Positions 1 through 9,665 of a stretch of DNA of 64,000 bases are shown here, in pieces (the stretch's first letter is position 1; each line of letters begins with the position of its first letter). The position numbers were made by a program, and so were the translations under genes. The notes below the pieces were generated by a model, which saw only the letters and a program-made list of their open reading frames with translations, did no database searches and had not been told where the DNA came from. The stretch covers positions 520,650 to 584,649 of the forward strand of contig NZ_JACJTU010000001.1 in assembly GCF_014698835.1 (NCBI RefSeq), in the 5' to 3' direction. Origin of the DNA: Nostoc paludosum FACHB-159. Lineage in GTDB: Bacteria > Cyanobacteriota > Cyanobacteriia > Cyanobacteriales > Nostocaceae.

Positions 1-63
1 TCCACCAATCAAGGCTACTTGGAGCGGCGAGTAACTTTTCGCAGATTGGTTCATGTATATTAG
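1..63 (+). CDS. possible 3' end of an upstream gene (partial)
   Basis: Frame 1 is open from the window edge to a TAG at 61-63 and would encode a 20-residue basic tail ending in RRLVHVY. It could be the C-terminus of a gene that begins outside the window, but 20 codons are too few to identify a family or to rule out chance. The following 260 bases up to the next gene are AT-rich and show no feature I can support. Confidence 0.25.
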   Translation, partial: STNQGYLERRVTFRRLVHVY

Positions 64-322
64 CTGGAATAATTGTGTTGTTGACAGTTTAGCAATCAGG
101 CTTTCTGAAAATTTTTAAGTTTTTATACCCCAAACTCAGCTATGCTTTCTAGATTCTTTGACATTGTAATTATGCCAAAAATAATGCATTAGTTATCAAT
201 AACGATTTCTGAGTTTGTTTGCCTTCTCCGGAAGGCTATACTGACGATGTGACACTTTGACCACCGTCATGTTTGTACTTTAGATTACTTTTATAAGATA
301 GCACTTCCATCGCTCATTTGCG

Positions 323-1081
323 GTGTATTGGACACTCATGAAATCGGCTTTTTTGATATCACTCATGAAACACAAATCTATTATCAAATCATTAATTTAC
401 ATTAAAAAGAGTTTGCTTAATCTGTGGCAATTGTTACAAAAACTAACTGTTGGATTGTACTTGGTTTTGGGTGCTTGGTTGATTTTTACTACTATAACCT
501 TACTTTATGCTTCTTCGCAGCCAGTAGACACCTTTTTTGTCCTTGGTGGCAGTATTCGTCGAGAAACTTATGTTGTACAACAAGCAAAACAATATCCGCA
601 AATTCCGATTTTAATTTCTCATGGCTCCCCAGATCCTTGTATATGGTTAATTTTTCAGCGGGAATTTGCAAGTTTAGAAAATGTTTGGTTAGAAAAGTGT
701 GCAAATTCTACCTTTGAAAATTTTTATTATAGTATTCCTTTACTGCGAAAATGGCGCGTACATAAGGTAAAACTGATTACGTCCCCAACCCATTTACCAA
801 GGGCTAAATGGATGGCGCAGATTCTCTTGGGCGCTCATGGGATTTGGGTAGAGCCAGAAATCGTTCAAGAGTCAGGTGTTCCTGGTAATCAGGAATCTTG
901 GCTCAAAACTGGGCTAGATTTAACCCGCAGCTTATTTTGGGCAATTTTAAGTCAAATTATTCAACCACAATGCTCGAATGTTACCAGGCTTGCTGATGTG
1001 GATATACAAGCTTGGCAGAGTCGAGGTTTTAGTTGCGAACATCAAGGGGGAGTGGGGAGGTCAAGGGGTAGAGGAGAATAG
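323..1081 (+). CDS. YdcF-like (DUF218) membrane-anchored protein
   Basis: The protein has 252 residues. A hydrophobic segment at about residues 38-62 should anchor it in the membrane. It is followed by a DUF218/ElyC-SanA-YdcF core: the strand with FFVLGGSIRRE (about 71-81), ILISHGSPDP, then a THLPRAKWMAQ segment that matches the arginine-containing helix of the family. YdcF-type proteins are envelope-associated and their substrate is mostly unknown. The start is uncertain: GTG at 323, ATG at 338 and ATG at 365 are all possible and none has a clear ribosome binding site. The last 12 residues are Gly/Arg-rich and come from a purine-rich low-complexity stretch, so the C-terminus may have been altered by repeat sequence. 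It appears monocistronic. Confidence 0.7.
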   Translation: MYWTLMKSAFLISLMKHKSIIKSLIYIKKSLLNLWQLLQKLTVGLYLVLGAWLIFTTITLLYASSQPVDTFFVLGGSIRRETYVVQQAKQYPQIPILISHGSPDPCIWLIFQREFASLENVWLEKCANSTFENFYYSIPLLRKWRVHKVKLITSPTHLPRAKWMAQILLGAHGIWVEPEIVQESGVPGNQESWLKTGLDLTRSLFWAILSQIIQPQCSNVTRLADVDIQAWQSRGFSCEHQGGVGRSRGRGE

Positions 1082-1544
1082 GAGATGGGCAGATGCCTAG
1101 ATTTCTAAGTTGTTAATTTTATTTTACATACTTATGATTTTATACGCTTACATCCATAGGTCTGTGTATTCAAATTCTTGATTGTTCGTATCATTAGGTA
1201 AGTTTCGGAATTGGTTGTTGAAGTTGGAAAATTTGGAATTTTTGACTAACGCGCCAAATAAGGTTGTAAATTTGCGTGAAAAAATTTTGCAATTGCCTAA
1301 TCAAATCTTTTTAGACTTAAAAGTTGTTAACGTTTATGTGTAAGCAGTAATCTCCTGCTTAATTTATTTTTATATCTACGCATAAATTTATAAAAATTAA
1401 TATATTTTTTTACTGAGTGTATCCTACATTTATTTAGAAATTTTCCTAGCAACTTTTAATCAAAACTTCAGCCCTGTTTTTGCTAAAAAGGTGATACTCC
1501 ACATAGTAAATTAATTAAAGTGCAGATATGCACGGGATGGTATT
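1082..1544. other. intergenic region, nothing identified
   Basis: This 463-base AT-rich gap holds no ORF of gene-like character. I could not recognise a riboswitch, tRNA or terminator in it. It presumably carries the promoter of the glucosidase gene downstream. Confidence 0.5.
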
Positions 1545-4247
1545 ATGACAACTCAGGAAGAAATTAGATTAGCAGAAGCTTTGGATCGCACAGTTCATTG
1601 GCGGAGATGGGGGCCATATTTGAGCGATCGCCAATGGGGGACAGTACGCGAAGATTATAGTCATAATGGTACTGCGTGGGATTATTTTACTCATGAGCAA
1701 GCCCGTTCTCGCGCCTATCGTTGGGGAGAAGATGGAATTGCTGGGATTTCGGATAATCATCAACGACTTTGTTTTGCGATCGCACTTTGGAATGGTGAAG
1801 ATTCTATTCTCAAAGAAAGAATTTTTGGTCTAACAGGTAATGAAGGGAATCACGGCGAAGATGTCAAGGAATATTACTTTTATTTAGATAATACCCCCAC
1901 CCATTCCTATATGAAAATGCTGTATAAATATCCACAAACAGCATTTCCCTACTCGCAATTAGTTACAGAAAATCAACGCCGCAGTCGCCAAGAACTAGAG
2001 TTTGAATTACTAGATACAGGCGTATTTGATGATGACCGCTACTTTGATGTTTTTGTAGAATATGCCAAACATTCCGCAGAAGATATTCTCATCCAAGTTA
2101 AAGTAGTTAATCGGGGAGTAGAAGCAAAGACACTCAATCTTTTACCTACTCTTTGGTTTCGCAATACTTGGTCTTGGAATGGGGATGATAACAAACCTAT
2201 TTTAAAAGAAGTCAAATTAAATGATACTTGCAATACAATTGAGGCATCTCATCCCACCTTAGGAATGAGGTGGCTGTATTGTCAAGAAGCAACGGAGATT
2301 TTGTTTACAGAAAATGAAACAAATTACCAAAAGTTATTTGGTTATAGCAATGCATCTGCCTATGTAAAAGATGGTATTAATGATTATATTGTAGAAGGAT
2401 TAAAAGAAGCTGTAAATCCAGAAAAAATAGGTACTAAAGCAGCTGCAAATTATATATTAAAAATTGGAGCAGGCGAAACTAAAATTGTGAAATTGCGACT
2501 CAGTGATACACCAAATTTAGTTGAGCCATTAGGCAAAGATTTTGATGTCATATTTGGTAAGCGGCAACACGAAGCAGACGAATTTTATCAACGAATTGCA
2601 CCACATTCTCTGAGTGAAGATATGCGGAATGTGCAGCGACAAGCATTTGCCGGGATGTTGTGGAGCAAGCAATTTTATCATTACATTGTAGAGGATTGGT
2701 TGAAGGGCGATCGCAACGCACCACCGCCACCACCAGAACGCCAAAATGGCAGAAATCAAGAATGGTTTCATCTATATAATGAAGATATTCTTTCTATGCC
2801 TGATAAGTGGGAATATCCTTGGTATGCTGCTTGGGATTTAGCATTTCATACCATTCCTTTGGCAATGATTGACCCGGAATTTGCTAAGTATCAATTGGAT
2901 GTTTTAACGCGGGAATGGTATATGCATCCTAATGGGCAAATTCCTGCTTATGAGTGGAAATTTAGTGATGTTAATCCGCCAGTTCATGCTTGGGCAACTT
3001 TGCGGATTTATCAGATTGAACAAAAAATTTATGGACGAACAGACCGACAGTTTTTAGAACGAGTCTTTCAAAAGCTGATGCTCAATTTTACCTGGTGGGT
3101 GAATCGGAAAGATACTAAAGGTAACAATGTTTTTCAAGGTGGATTTTTAGGATTAGATAATATTGGCGTATTTGACCGTAGTGCAGAACTTCCCACAGGT
3201 GGACACATCGACCAATCTGATGGTACAAGTTGGATGGGAATGTATTGTTTAAATATGTTGGCGATCGCGTTAGAATTAGCCAAGACTAATCCTGTTTATG
3301 AAGACATCGCCACCAAGTTTTTTGAGCATTTTCTATATATCGCTGATGCCATGAATAAAATTGGCGAAATGGAAGCTAGTTTATGGAACGAATCAGACGG
3401 TTTTTACTACGATGTACTGCATTTAAATGACCAGCAGATTACCTTAAAAGTCCGGTCAATAGTAGGATTAATTCCATTATTCGCCATTGAAACAATTGAA
3501 CCAGAAACCTTAAAAATGCTTCCGGGTTTTAAAAAGCGTTTGGAATGGTTTATCCGCAACCGTCCTGACTTACGACAAAATGTAGCTTGCATGGAAACAA
3601 AGGGAATTGGTGCTAGGAGATTGCTGGCGATCGTTTCTAGAGATAAACTCAGAAGTATTCTCCAAAAAATGCTCGATGAAAGCGAGTTTTTTAGTCCCTA
3701 CGGTATTCGCGCACTTTCCAGATTTCACGCTGAACATCCCTATATTTTTGATGTTAATGGTTGCCAATTTCGTGTAGATTATGAACCTGCTGAATCTAGT
3801 AGTGGTTTATTTGGTGGTAATTCTAACTGGCGCGGCCCTATTTGGTTTCCGGTAAATTTTTTACTAATTGAATCTCTACAAAAGTTTCATTCTTACTTAG
3901 GAGATGATTTTAAATTGGAATGTCCTACAGGTTCTGGTAATATAATGACACTTGGCGAAATTGCATCAGAATTATCTCAAAGGCTAACGAGAATTTTCTT
4001 AAAAGATTCGTCTGGGAAACGACCTGTTTATGGTGCAACGCAAAAGTTTCAAAATGACAGCCATTGGCAGGATTTGATTTTATTCTATGAGTATTTTCAT
4101 GGTGATAACGGAGCCGGAATTGGAGCTAGTCACCAAACAGGATGGACAGGTTTAGTTGCTAAATTAATTCAGGAATGTGGGGAGCATAAAACACAATATT
4201 ATAAGCCAAAAAATGATGAGGATAAAAAAGCGATCGCTTTAGCATAA
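1545..4247 (+). CDS. GH63-type glucosidase (mannosyl-oligosaccharide glucosidase-like)
   Basis: This 900-residue protein matches the cyanobacterial 'glucosidase' branch of glycoside hydrolase family 63. The N-terminal beta-sandwich part contains [14 protein letters not shown] and the family-typical [18 protein letters not shown] block. The (alpha/alpha)6 barrel begins near residue 360. It carries the [13 protein letters not shown] block (Trp430-Asp431), the expected position of the acidic catalytic residue in this clan, followed by [17 protein letters not shown] and, near the C-terminus, [14 protein letters not shown]. The likely substrate is a small alpha-glucoside or alpha-glucosyl oligosaccharide, but specificity cannot be read from sequence. 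It has no signal peptide and should be cytoplasmic. It is full length and stands alone. The start is the ATG at 1545. Confidence 0.85.
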   Translation: MTTQEEIRLAEALDRTVHWRRWGPYLSDRQWGTVREDYSHNGTAWDYFTHEQARSRAYRWGEDGIAGISDNHQRLCFAIALWNGEDSILKERIFGLTGNEGNHGEDVKEYYFYLDNTPTHSYMKMLYKYPQTAFPYSQLVTENQRRSRQELEFELLDTGVFDDDRYFDVFVEYAKHSAEDILIQVKVVNRGVEAKTLNLLPTLWFRNTWSWNGDDNKPILKEVKLNDTCNTIEASHPTLGMRWLYCQEATEILFTENETNYQKLFGYSNASAYVKDGINDYIVEGLKEAVNPEKIGTKAAANYILKIGAGETKIVKLRLSDTPNLVEPLGKDFDVIFGKRQHEADEFYQRIAPHSLSEDMRNVQRQAFAGMLWSKQFYHYIVEDWLKGDRNAPPPPPERQNGRNQEWFHLYNEDILSMPDKWEYPWYAAWDLAFHTIPLAMIDPEFAKYQLDVLTREWYMHPNGQIPAYEWKFSDVNPPVHAWATLRIYQIEQKIYGRTDRQFLERVFQKLMLNFTWWVNRKDTKGNNVFQGGFLGLDNIGVFDRSAELPTGGHIDQSDGTSWMGMYCLNMLAIALELAKTNPVYEDIATKFFEHFLYIADAMNKIGEMEASLWNESDGFYYDVLHLNDQQITLKVRSIVGLIPLFAIETIEPETLKMLPGFKKRLEWFIRNRPDLRQNVACMETKGIGARRLLAIVSRDKLRSILQKMLDESEFFSPYGIRALSRFHAEHPYIFDVNGCQFRVDYEPAESSSGLFGGNSNWRGPIWFPVNFLLIESLQKFHSYLGDDFKLECPTGSGNIMTLGEIASELSQRLTRIFLKDSSGKRPVYGATQKFQNDSHWQDLILFYEYFHGDNGAGIGASHQTGWTGLVAKLIQECGEHKTQYYKPKNDEDKKAIALA

Positions 4248-4311
4248 AGCCTTGGCAAATGGAATTCGCGGTTATATAGCATTCCCCGTTATAGGTAAAG
4301 GTTAGGGGCAC

Positions 4312-4335
4312 AAAGCTTTGCGCCCCTACAAATTT
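4312..4335. repeat. 24-bp palindromic repeat (GGGGCACAAAG-type)
   Basis: AGGGGCACAAAG is followed directly by CTTTGCGCCCCT, an inverted repeat with one mismatch. It lies 65 bases after the glucosidase stop and is followed by ACAAATTTTTG. It could act as a terminator hairpin, but it also looks like one of the short dispersed palindromes of Nostocales genomes. The rest of the 310-base gap (4248-4557) is AT-rich with nothing recognisable. Confidence 0.55.
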
Positions 4336-4557
4336 TTGTACCTCATTTGATTGGGAACCGCTATATAAACAAAGTTAGCCTACTTTGACTTTTAAATTCT
4401 TTGAATTCGCGCAGGCAGACTTGCTTTGTATAAGCGCGATTTCTATTCGCCAGTTATATTGAAAAAAACGAAGTAGTTAAGTTTGTAATTATTTTGATAC
4501 ATTTGAAATAAGTGATTTAAAATAAGTATCAATAATAAGCTAATTTAAAATACCTAG

Positions 4558-5718
4558 ATGGCTATTAGCAATCACGAAAGAGTCAACAGAGCTTTAATTC
4601 TTCTACGTCAAGGGTTACACCCTTATTTAGAACAAGAAATGCGCTCAGCGCACAATGAACGCTGGCAGACAATAGCTAAATCTTGTTTATCAGATGACCA
4701 AAGTTCAAGGCGTAATTTAGAAGATATTCTACGTGAGGATATCTCTGCCTTATTAAAAATAATGATCAAGCAGTGGGATCAAGTTTTCAGAAGAAGATTA
4801 AGTGTTTCTGAACGCGCTCTTATTAGTGAACTCCTTGAAGTACGTAACAAATGGGCACACCAATCTCGTTTTTCTACAGATGACACATACCGCGCTCTTG
4901 ATAGTATTGCTCGACTCCTCAAGGTTATTTCAGCATCAGAGGCAGATGTTGTAGAAAAACAAAAGCAAGAGGTTTTAGGAATGCTTTCTCCAGAGAAAGC
5001 TGAAGAAGCTCGTATTAAAGAGAAACTAGCCGAGATACACAAACTTCTAACATTTCGTGATGAAAAACTTCTACGCCGTGCGCTGACTCACCGTTCTTAT
5101 GTTCATGAAAACCCAGGAGAAGGCGAACATAACGAACGCCTAGAATTTCTCGGTGATGCTTTGCTAAATTTCTTAAGTGGTGAATATCTCTATCGTCGTC
5201 ACCCAGAAAAGGGAGAAGATGAATTAACGCGGCGGCGTTCTGCATTGGTAGATGAAAAGCAACTGGCAAAGTTCGCACAAGAGGTAGATTTAAACTTTAA
5301 AATGCGCTTAGGAAAAGGTGCTATTCAAGACGGAGGATACTATAATCCTAATTTACTTAGCAGCACATTTGAAGCTGTTCTTGGTGCTTATTATCTAGAT
5401 AATAATTCAGATATTGAAGCAGTTCGCGCAATTATAGAACCACTGTTTGATTCTGTACCCGAAGAAATTGTTATTTCTCGCTCGAATGTAGACTCAAAAA
5501 ATCGCTTTCAAGAATGGGTACAACGCAATGTTACCCAAACTCCTCCTAAATATCTCACAGTCCAAACTGGAGGTTTATCTCACGCACCAGAATTTGTAGC
5601 CAAAGTACTTGTAGGTGAAAAAATCTACGGCGAAGGTAAGGGACGTAATAAAAAAGATGCTGAAAAAGCTGCTGCTGAAGATGCGCTAGCTAAGTTGAAA
5701 AAACAAGGGTTGATGTAG
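4558..5718 (+). CDS. rnc: ribonuclease III with N-terminal HEPN (Swt1-type) domain
   Basis: The protein has 386 residues, against about 225-250 for ordinary RNase III. Residues 1-130 are helical and resemble the Swt1-type HEPN domain (RALILLRQGLHPYLEQEM, then EVRNKWAHQ). Arg96 and His101 form the RxxxxH motif typical of HEPN ribonucleases. The RNase III domain spans about 155-300: the signature ERLEFLGDA is at 193-201, with Glu196 and Asp200 matching E. coli Glu41 and Asp45, and Glu272 matching Glu117. The residue matching Asp114 is Ser269, in LLSSTFEA. A dsRNA-binding domain follows at about 312-382. The role is double-stranded RNA processing, possibly with a second nuclease activity. The gene is monocistronic with an ATG start at 4558. 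Confidence 0.88.
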   Translation: MAISNHERVNRALILLRQGLHPYLEQEMRSAHNERWQTIAKSCLSDDQSSRRNLEDILREDISALLKIMIKQWDQVFRRRLSVSERALISELLEVRNKWAHQSRFSTDDTYRALDSIARLLKVISASEADVVEKQKQEVLGMLSPEKAEEARIKEKLAEIHKLLTFRDEKLLRRALTHRSYVHENPGEGEHNERLEFLGDALLNFLSGEYLYRRHPEKGEDELTRRRSALVDEKQLAKFAQEVDLNFKMRLGKGAIQDGGYYNPNLLSSTFEAVLGAYYLDNNSDIEAVRAIIEPLFDSVPEEIVISRSNVDSKNRFQEWVQRNVTQTPPKYLTVQTGGLSHAPEFVAKVLVGEKIYGEGKGRNKKDAEKAAAEDALAKLKKQGLM

Positions 5719-5766
5719 ATGTTTTGGCCTAAAATCTCAGGGCGCAAGTCCCTAATTTCTAACTAA

Positions 5767-6174
5767 TTATCCTAAAGTTAGTACATCTTGAGGAAAATCA
5801 ACTACTAATCTTCTGGTAAAAAGCCAAGGTAAACCAAGAAGTACTTCAGCAATTTCATCTCCTGCAATTACAGGAATATTAAATTCTTGAGTATCTAAAC
5901 TAACTGTACCAGTGTAGATATCAAAATGGGTTTCTCCTTGTGCAGTTAAACGTGTTTCTTCACTCTCCACAAGCTCCCATCCCAAAGAGAGAGCATCTTG
6001 GGTATTAATTGCTAACCAGTCGGTAAAACCAGTATCGAATAATGCATCGACTGTGATAATTAACCCGTCAGATGCTACGAAATCAATTTCAAAAATCAAC
6101 TCGCCTTGGCCGCTAAATTTTCCTTCAATCAAGTTTTTTAACGATGCTCCTGTGAAATTAATTGAAAGGTACAA
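5767..6174 (-). CDS. clan AA (retropepsin-like) aspartic protease
   Basis: A single-domain protein of 135 residues. The active-site motif is Asp47-Thr48-Gly49 in ALFDTGFTDWLAI, and the second conserved region is EVLLGLPWLFTRR, matching the hydrophobic-Gly element of retropepsin-like monomers. Such proteins act as homodimers. Cellular substrates in cyanobacteria are unknown. Its reading frame overlaps the end of the upstream gene by 37 bases, and the two form a pair found together in cyanobacterial genomes (family knowledge, not checked here). A later start is possible. Confidence 0.75.
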   Translation of the reverse strand: MYLSINFTGASLKNLIEGKFSGQGELIFEIDFVASDGLIITVDALFDTGFTDWLAINTQDALSLGWELVESEETRLTAQGETHFDIYTGTVSLDTQEFNIPVIAGDEIAEVLLGLPWLFTRRLVVDFPQDVLTLG

Positions 6175-6518
6175 ATTAGCCTAGAAGGATGTTTTTGTTT
6201 CGCTTGCTGCTGGGCTAAAGCTTTATTAGCGTTGATAAAATAATCGCCGCTATCCGATTCGATCGCAATATACCAACTAGAATAATTGTTACCTAATTCA
6301 GTACACAAGCGCTCGTATATTTGACGCGCTCTTTTCACATATCCTGGGTTAGCTAATTTTGGTGATAATTGATTTGTATATTGCCTAATTCCAACGAAAG
6401 GACGAACAAGTTGGTAATTTTCTCTAGGGTAGTGTTGATTTTTAACAGCAAAAGATTCTTTTGGAAGTGATGAATTTTTATTTTCTGCTGGTAAATTTTG
6501 GTTGGAAAGATTGCTCAT
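6138..6518 (-). CDS. conserved hypothetical protein paired with the clan AA protease
   Basis: A 126-residue soluble protein. The N-terminal third is polar and low in complexity. The conserved part is C-terminal: YSSWYIAIESDSGDYFINAN followed by KALAQQQAKQKHP. I recognise this as the small protein commonly encoded just upstream of clan AA aspartic proteases in cyanobacteria. Its function is not known, and a role as partner or antidote of the protease is only an inference from linkage. The stop overlaps the start of the protease gene. Confidence 0.65.
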   Translation of the reverse strand: MSNLSNQNLPAENKNSSLPKESFAVKNQHYPRENYQLVRPFVGIRQYTNQLSPKLANPGYVKRARQIYERLCTELGNNYSSWYIAIESDSGDYFINANKALAQQQAKQKHPSRLICTFQLISQEHR

Positions 6519-6604
6519 AGTTAATCTTGTTTTCAGAGCTTATCGCTATTTGATTATATAGTGTGTAGCAACATTAGGATGGCTATGCTGTTCCAGAAAA
6601 TCTC

Positions 6605-7795
6605 TCATATTTCCAATTCCAATGGCAAAATTACGGTGAAAGTTGAACCAACCCCCACTTCAGAAACTAAGTTAATTTCACCTTGTAATAGTTTTACTAA
6701 CCGCCAAACTATTGCCAATCCTAATCCTGTACTATCAGGAAGGTAAGGACGATCGCCAGCACTGACGCGAAAATAGGGTTCAAATATCTGGCCTTGGTCT
6801 TCTGGTGCAATGCCAATTCCAGTGTCAGAAACTGCGATCGCCCATCTCTGTTTTTCCAACACTTGACACATTACAATAATAGTCCCAGACTCTGTATAAC
6901 GAATCGCATTACTAATAAGATTTGTAACAATCTGTTGTAATTGAAATGAGTCTGTAATTAATTCTTGAGGAGCGCGATCGCAATCTACTACAATTTGTAA
7001 GTTTTTCTCCACAGCTAAAGGTTCCAACATTTCATACACATTATTAATGAGTTCCGGCACGTTGGTGGGTGCTAGTTGGAGTTTTATCTGTCCGGCATCA
7101 TACCGCGAAAGTTCCAGTACATCATTAATTAAGTGGAGTAATTGCCTACCATTGCGTAGTACCCGCTCAATATGTTCTAAATTAGTATAGTTGTCTTTTA
7201 CCTTGGACTTTCTTCGTTGTTGGCGTAAAAATAAATCCGAGTAACCAATAATTGAAGTTAGAGGATGTTTTAATTCGTGAGCTAGTTGGGAAATATACTC
7301 TTGATTGGCGCTAATTAACCGTGTCAATTCCTGATTGTGCAGCGTTAATGATGTTTGTAACTGCCTTAACTCTCGCAAACGTTCTTCAAGATAACTCTTA
7401 AAACACCGAGCGATCGCTTCATCTACAATAGCGTCAATCAAACGCATAGAACGAATTATCTCTGCGGGTGTTCCTTTCAATAAGTCTGCGTGAATAGTGT
7501 CAAATATTACTGTTCTTAATAAATGATATTCTCTGGCAATTTCTGTTGCATCAAAACCTTGTTCGGCTCGAATTGCCCCATGTTCAAAACTGGCAACAAT
7601 TATCGACTGAATATCATTATCCTCAGATTTTGAAAGTACCGTTACCATTGCTTTCAAAACATTCGGAATATGATTTTTGATGGCTGTATAAGATAAATCA
7701 TCAGCACTTTCAATCCGCTGATCTTTGCGAACTGCTCTTACCCACTTATCTAGGATGGTATCAGTTTTTTCAGCCAGGAATTGACTAAAATCCAT
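6605..7795 (-). CDS. sensor histidine kinase with RsbRD-type N-terminal domain
   Basis: The protein has 396 residues from the ATG at 7795 (a GTG at 7855 would add 20). No membrane segment is present. Residues 1-140 resemble the RsbRD N-terminal (non-heme globin-like) domain (MDFSQFLAEKTDTILDKWV). A short coiled coil (LRELRQLQTSLTLHNQEL) leads to the H-box SQLAHELKHPLTSIIGY, with the phospho-accepting His in AHELKHP. The ATP-binding domain has the N-box IVTNLISNAIRY, G1 box DTGIGIAPEDQ and G2 box GLGLAIVWRL. It is a cytoplasmic two-component kinase; no response regulator is adjacent, so its partner is unknown. Confidence 0.85.
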   Translation of the reverse strand: MDFSQFLAEKTDTILDKWVRAVRKDQRIESADDLSYTAIKNHIPNVLKAMVTVLSKSEDNDIQSIIVASFEHGAIRAEQGFDATEIAREYHLLRTVIFDTIHADLLKGTPAEIIRSMRLIDAIVDEAIARCFKSYLEERLRELRQLQTSLTLHNQELTRLISANQEYISQLAHELKHPLTSIIGYSDLFLRQQRRKSKVKDNYTNLEHIERVLRNGRQLLHLINDVLELSRYDAGQIKLQLAPTNVPELINNVYEMLEPLAVEKNLQIVVDCDRAPQELITDSFQLQQIVTNLISNAIRYTESGTIIVMCQVLEKQRWAIAVSDTGIGIAPEDQGQIFEPYFRVSAGDRPYLPDSTGLGLAIVWRLVKLLQGEINLVSEVGVGSTFTVILPLELEI

Positions 7796-7855
7796 TATGT
7801 TAAATTCAGCGACGAGAGAGATGAGTAAATTTCCACATGCAAATAGTTTATCCAC

Positions 7856-8267
7856 TAGAGCGGTGTTTTACCAAAAAAACTTCCAAAATTCACCTATCAA
7901 AAGTAATAAATTTCATCTATCGTCGCGTCGGCTAGCAAAAACTTGACGTATCGGTCGAAAAACTTCAGTATATAAAATTTTATGTATAATATATATTATC
8001 TTCATTAATAAAAATCTAGCAGTTAACAAAGTTGAACTTGACTAGATTACTGCTGTTTTACGGACTATACAGTGATTTTAATTCTAAAATAACTAAATTC
8101 ATCAAAAAATATCATATTTATTGATTGAGTAAAAACAAGGACAACAACTTAATTTAAGTATTAAAATAAACAATATTTTTCATAAGAGAGATGATTTTTA
8201 CTGAGCGTTAATGTTATACTCTTCACGTTGATGTTGTATTGTGCATAATTTCGTACCTATTAGAGTA
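7856..8267. other. AT-rich gap between divergent genes
   Basis: This stretch separates the minus-strand kinase from the riboswitch of the plus-strand ABC transporter unit. It is strongly AT-rich, has no ORF and must contain promoters for both directions. No specific boxes could be assigned with confidence. Confidence 0.4.
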
Positions 8268-8530
8268 AGTCAGCCTAATCCAGCGCATCAAAGTGCTTAA
8301 CGCTGGAGCGGAGGAACCAAATTGTGGGGCGTATCTTGGAGAAAGTTATGAGTTATGAGTTATGAGTTATGAGTTATGAGTTATGAGTTATGAGTTTTTA
8401 ATTAACTCCTCACTCCTCACTCCCAACTCCTCACTTTTTACTCCTCACTCCCAACTAACAACTTTCTTCAGAGGGGCATCTCTCAGCCCTAGCCCGTCAG
8501 CTAACTTCGTAGGCATTGAGAAGAGACTGA
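8268..8530 (+). promoter_or_regulatory. ydaO/yuaA-type (c-di-AMP) riboswitch, copy 1
   Basis: The conserved core of the c-di-AMP riboswitch is present in order: GTCAGCCTAATCC at about 8269, a helix (CCAGCG pairing with CGCTGG), AGCGGAGGAACC at 8307-8318, TGGGGCGTATC at 8325-8335, then after a long variable loop AGCCCGTCAGCTAAC at 8491-8505 and TTCGTAGGC at 8506-8514. The family senses cyclic di-AMP and usually switches genes for ion and osmolyte transport off. It lies about 100 bases upstream of the ABC permease start. The loop at 8341-8460 is filled with a heptamer repeat array. No classical terminator was evident between it and the gene. Confidence 0.85.
8343..8458. repeat. heptanucleotide STRR array inside riboswitch 1
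   Basis: About seven copies of the heptamer GAGTTAT run from 8346 to 8397, followed by several copies of a complementary-type unit (CTCACTC / CCAACTC) from 8405 to 8454. The two halves can pair (GAGTTATGAG with CTC-A-AACTC), so in RNA they would extend one hairpin of the riboswitch. The 81-codon ORF that starts in the array is judged not to be a gene. Confidence 0.8.
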
Positions 8531-8627
8531 AGAGACGGCATTTTCATAATGTTCCGATCTCATCAGTGTCCGAGGCTGGTACTGCTCGATTTCTTGTACC
8601 TGCACTTAACCCTGTTGAGGTTCCATA

Positions 8628-9479
8628 ATGATCTTTCAATTAAATTTAGCAGCGATCGCGGCGATCGCTGGACAAACTGCTTGGAAAAAGACAAAACCCG
8701 TCATCAGTAAAGATGTCTTCTTTTTACCTGTTTTGGGTTTTTTGGGAATAATTGTGCTGTGGTGGATTGTTGCACTTGCCAATCATGAATTAATGCCCAC
8801 CCCACCAGAAGCACTATCAGCTAATTTGGACTACATCTTAAATCCCTTCTACCAACGGGGCCCAGGCAACTTAGGAATTGGTTGGTTATTAATAGCAAGT
8901 CTGCGAAGAGTAATACTAGGCTTTTTACTAGGTGCGATAGTAGCCATACCTCTAGGGTTTCTCATTGGCATGTCTAGACCGGCAATGCTAGCCCTCAATC
9001 CCATCATTCAAATTTTTAAACCCGTATCGCCTTTAGCTTGGTTACCCATCGCTTTAGCTATCTTCAACTTAGCAGATCCTTCAGCGATTTTTGTCATCTT
9101 TATTACTTCCTTGTGGCCGACAATTATTAACACCGCCTTAGGAGTTTCTAGCGTTCCCAAAGATTACTTAAATGTGGCACGAGTATTAGAAATGCCACGT
9201 TGGCGGCAGATTATAAAAATCATTTGGCCTGCAAGTTTGCCCTATATTTTTACAGGTTTGCGAATTAGTTTAGGTATAGCTTGGCTAGTAATCGTTGCCG
9301 TAGAAATGCTCACAGGTGGTATTGGTATCGGCTTTTTCGTCTGGGACGAATGGAGTCGCTTAAACCTGAGTTCAGTTTTTCTAGCCGTATTAGTAATTGG
9401 CGTAACCGGATTAATTCTTGATTACGGCGTCGGTAAAATTCAAGAAATAGTAACTCGCCGCCCCACACCTTCCAACTAA
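8628..9479 (+). CDS. ABC transporter permease, NrtB/SsuC/TauC family
   Basis: A 283-residue inner-membrane permease with about six hydrophobic helices. It has the EAA-type loop near residues 185-205 (VARVLEMPRWRQIIKIIWPA), which docks on the ATPase, as in nitrate, bicarbonate, taurine and sulfonate importers. The N-terminal 20 residues are extra and contain a HIP1-encoded AIAAIAG run. GAGG at 8618-8621 precedes the ATG. It is first in a permease - binding protein - ATPase unit under the c-di-AMP riboswitch. The substrate cannot be assigned from sequence. Confidence 0.87.
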   Translation: MIFQLNLAAIAAIAGQTAWKKTKPVISKDVFFLPVLGFLGIIVLWWIVALANHELMPTPPEALSANLDYILNPFYQRGPGNLGIGWLLIASLRRVILGFLLGAIVAIPLGFLIGMSRPAMLALNPIIQIFKPVSPLAWLPIALAIFNLADPSAIFVIFITSLWPTIINTALGVSSVPKDYLNVARVLEMPRWRQIIKIIWPASLPYIFTGLRISLGIAWLVIVAVEMLTGGIGIGFFVWDEWSRLNLSSVFLAVLVIGVTGLILDYGVGKIQEIVTRRPTPSN

Positions 9480-9665
9480 GTTAAACCGAATTTTAGATTT
9501 TAAATTTTAGATTTTGGATTGAATAATTCCAAATCCAAAATTTAATCATGTTTGCTCGTGCAGCGTCTAGTAGAGTTGCTGATGAATTTCTACTCACTGC
9601 GGGAAAAACAAGCTACATAGAACAAATCTAAAATCCAAAATTGAGTCACCAACGGAGCCACAAAA

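Noticed and set aside
8383..8628. 81-codon open frame just before the ABC permease
   Set aside because: Its first half is translated heptamer repeat and its second half is the conserved core of the c-di-AMP riboswitch.
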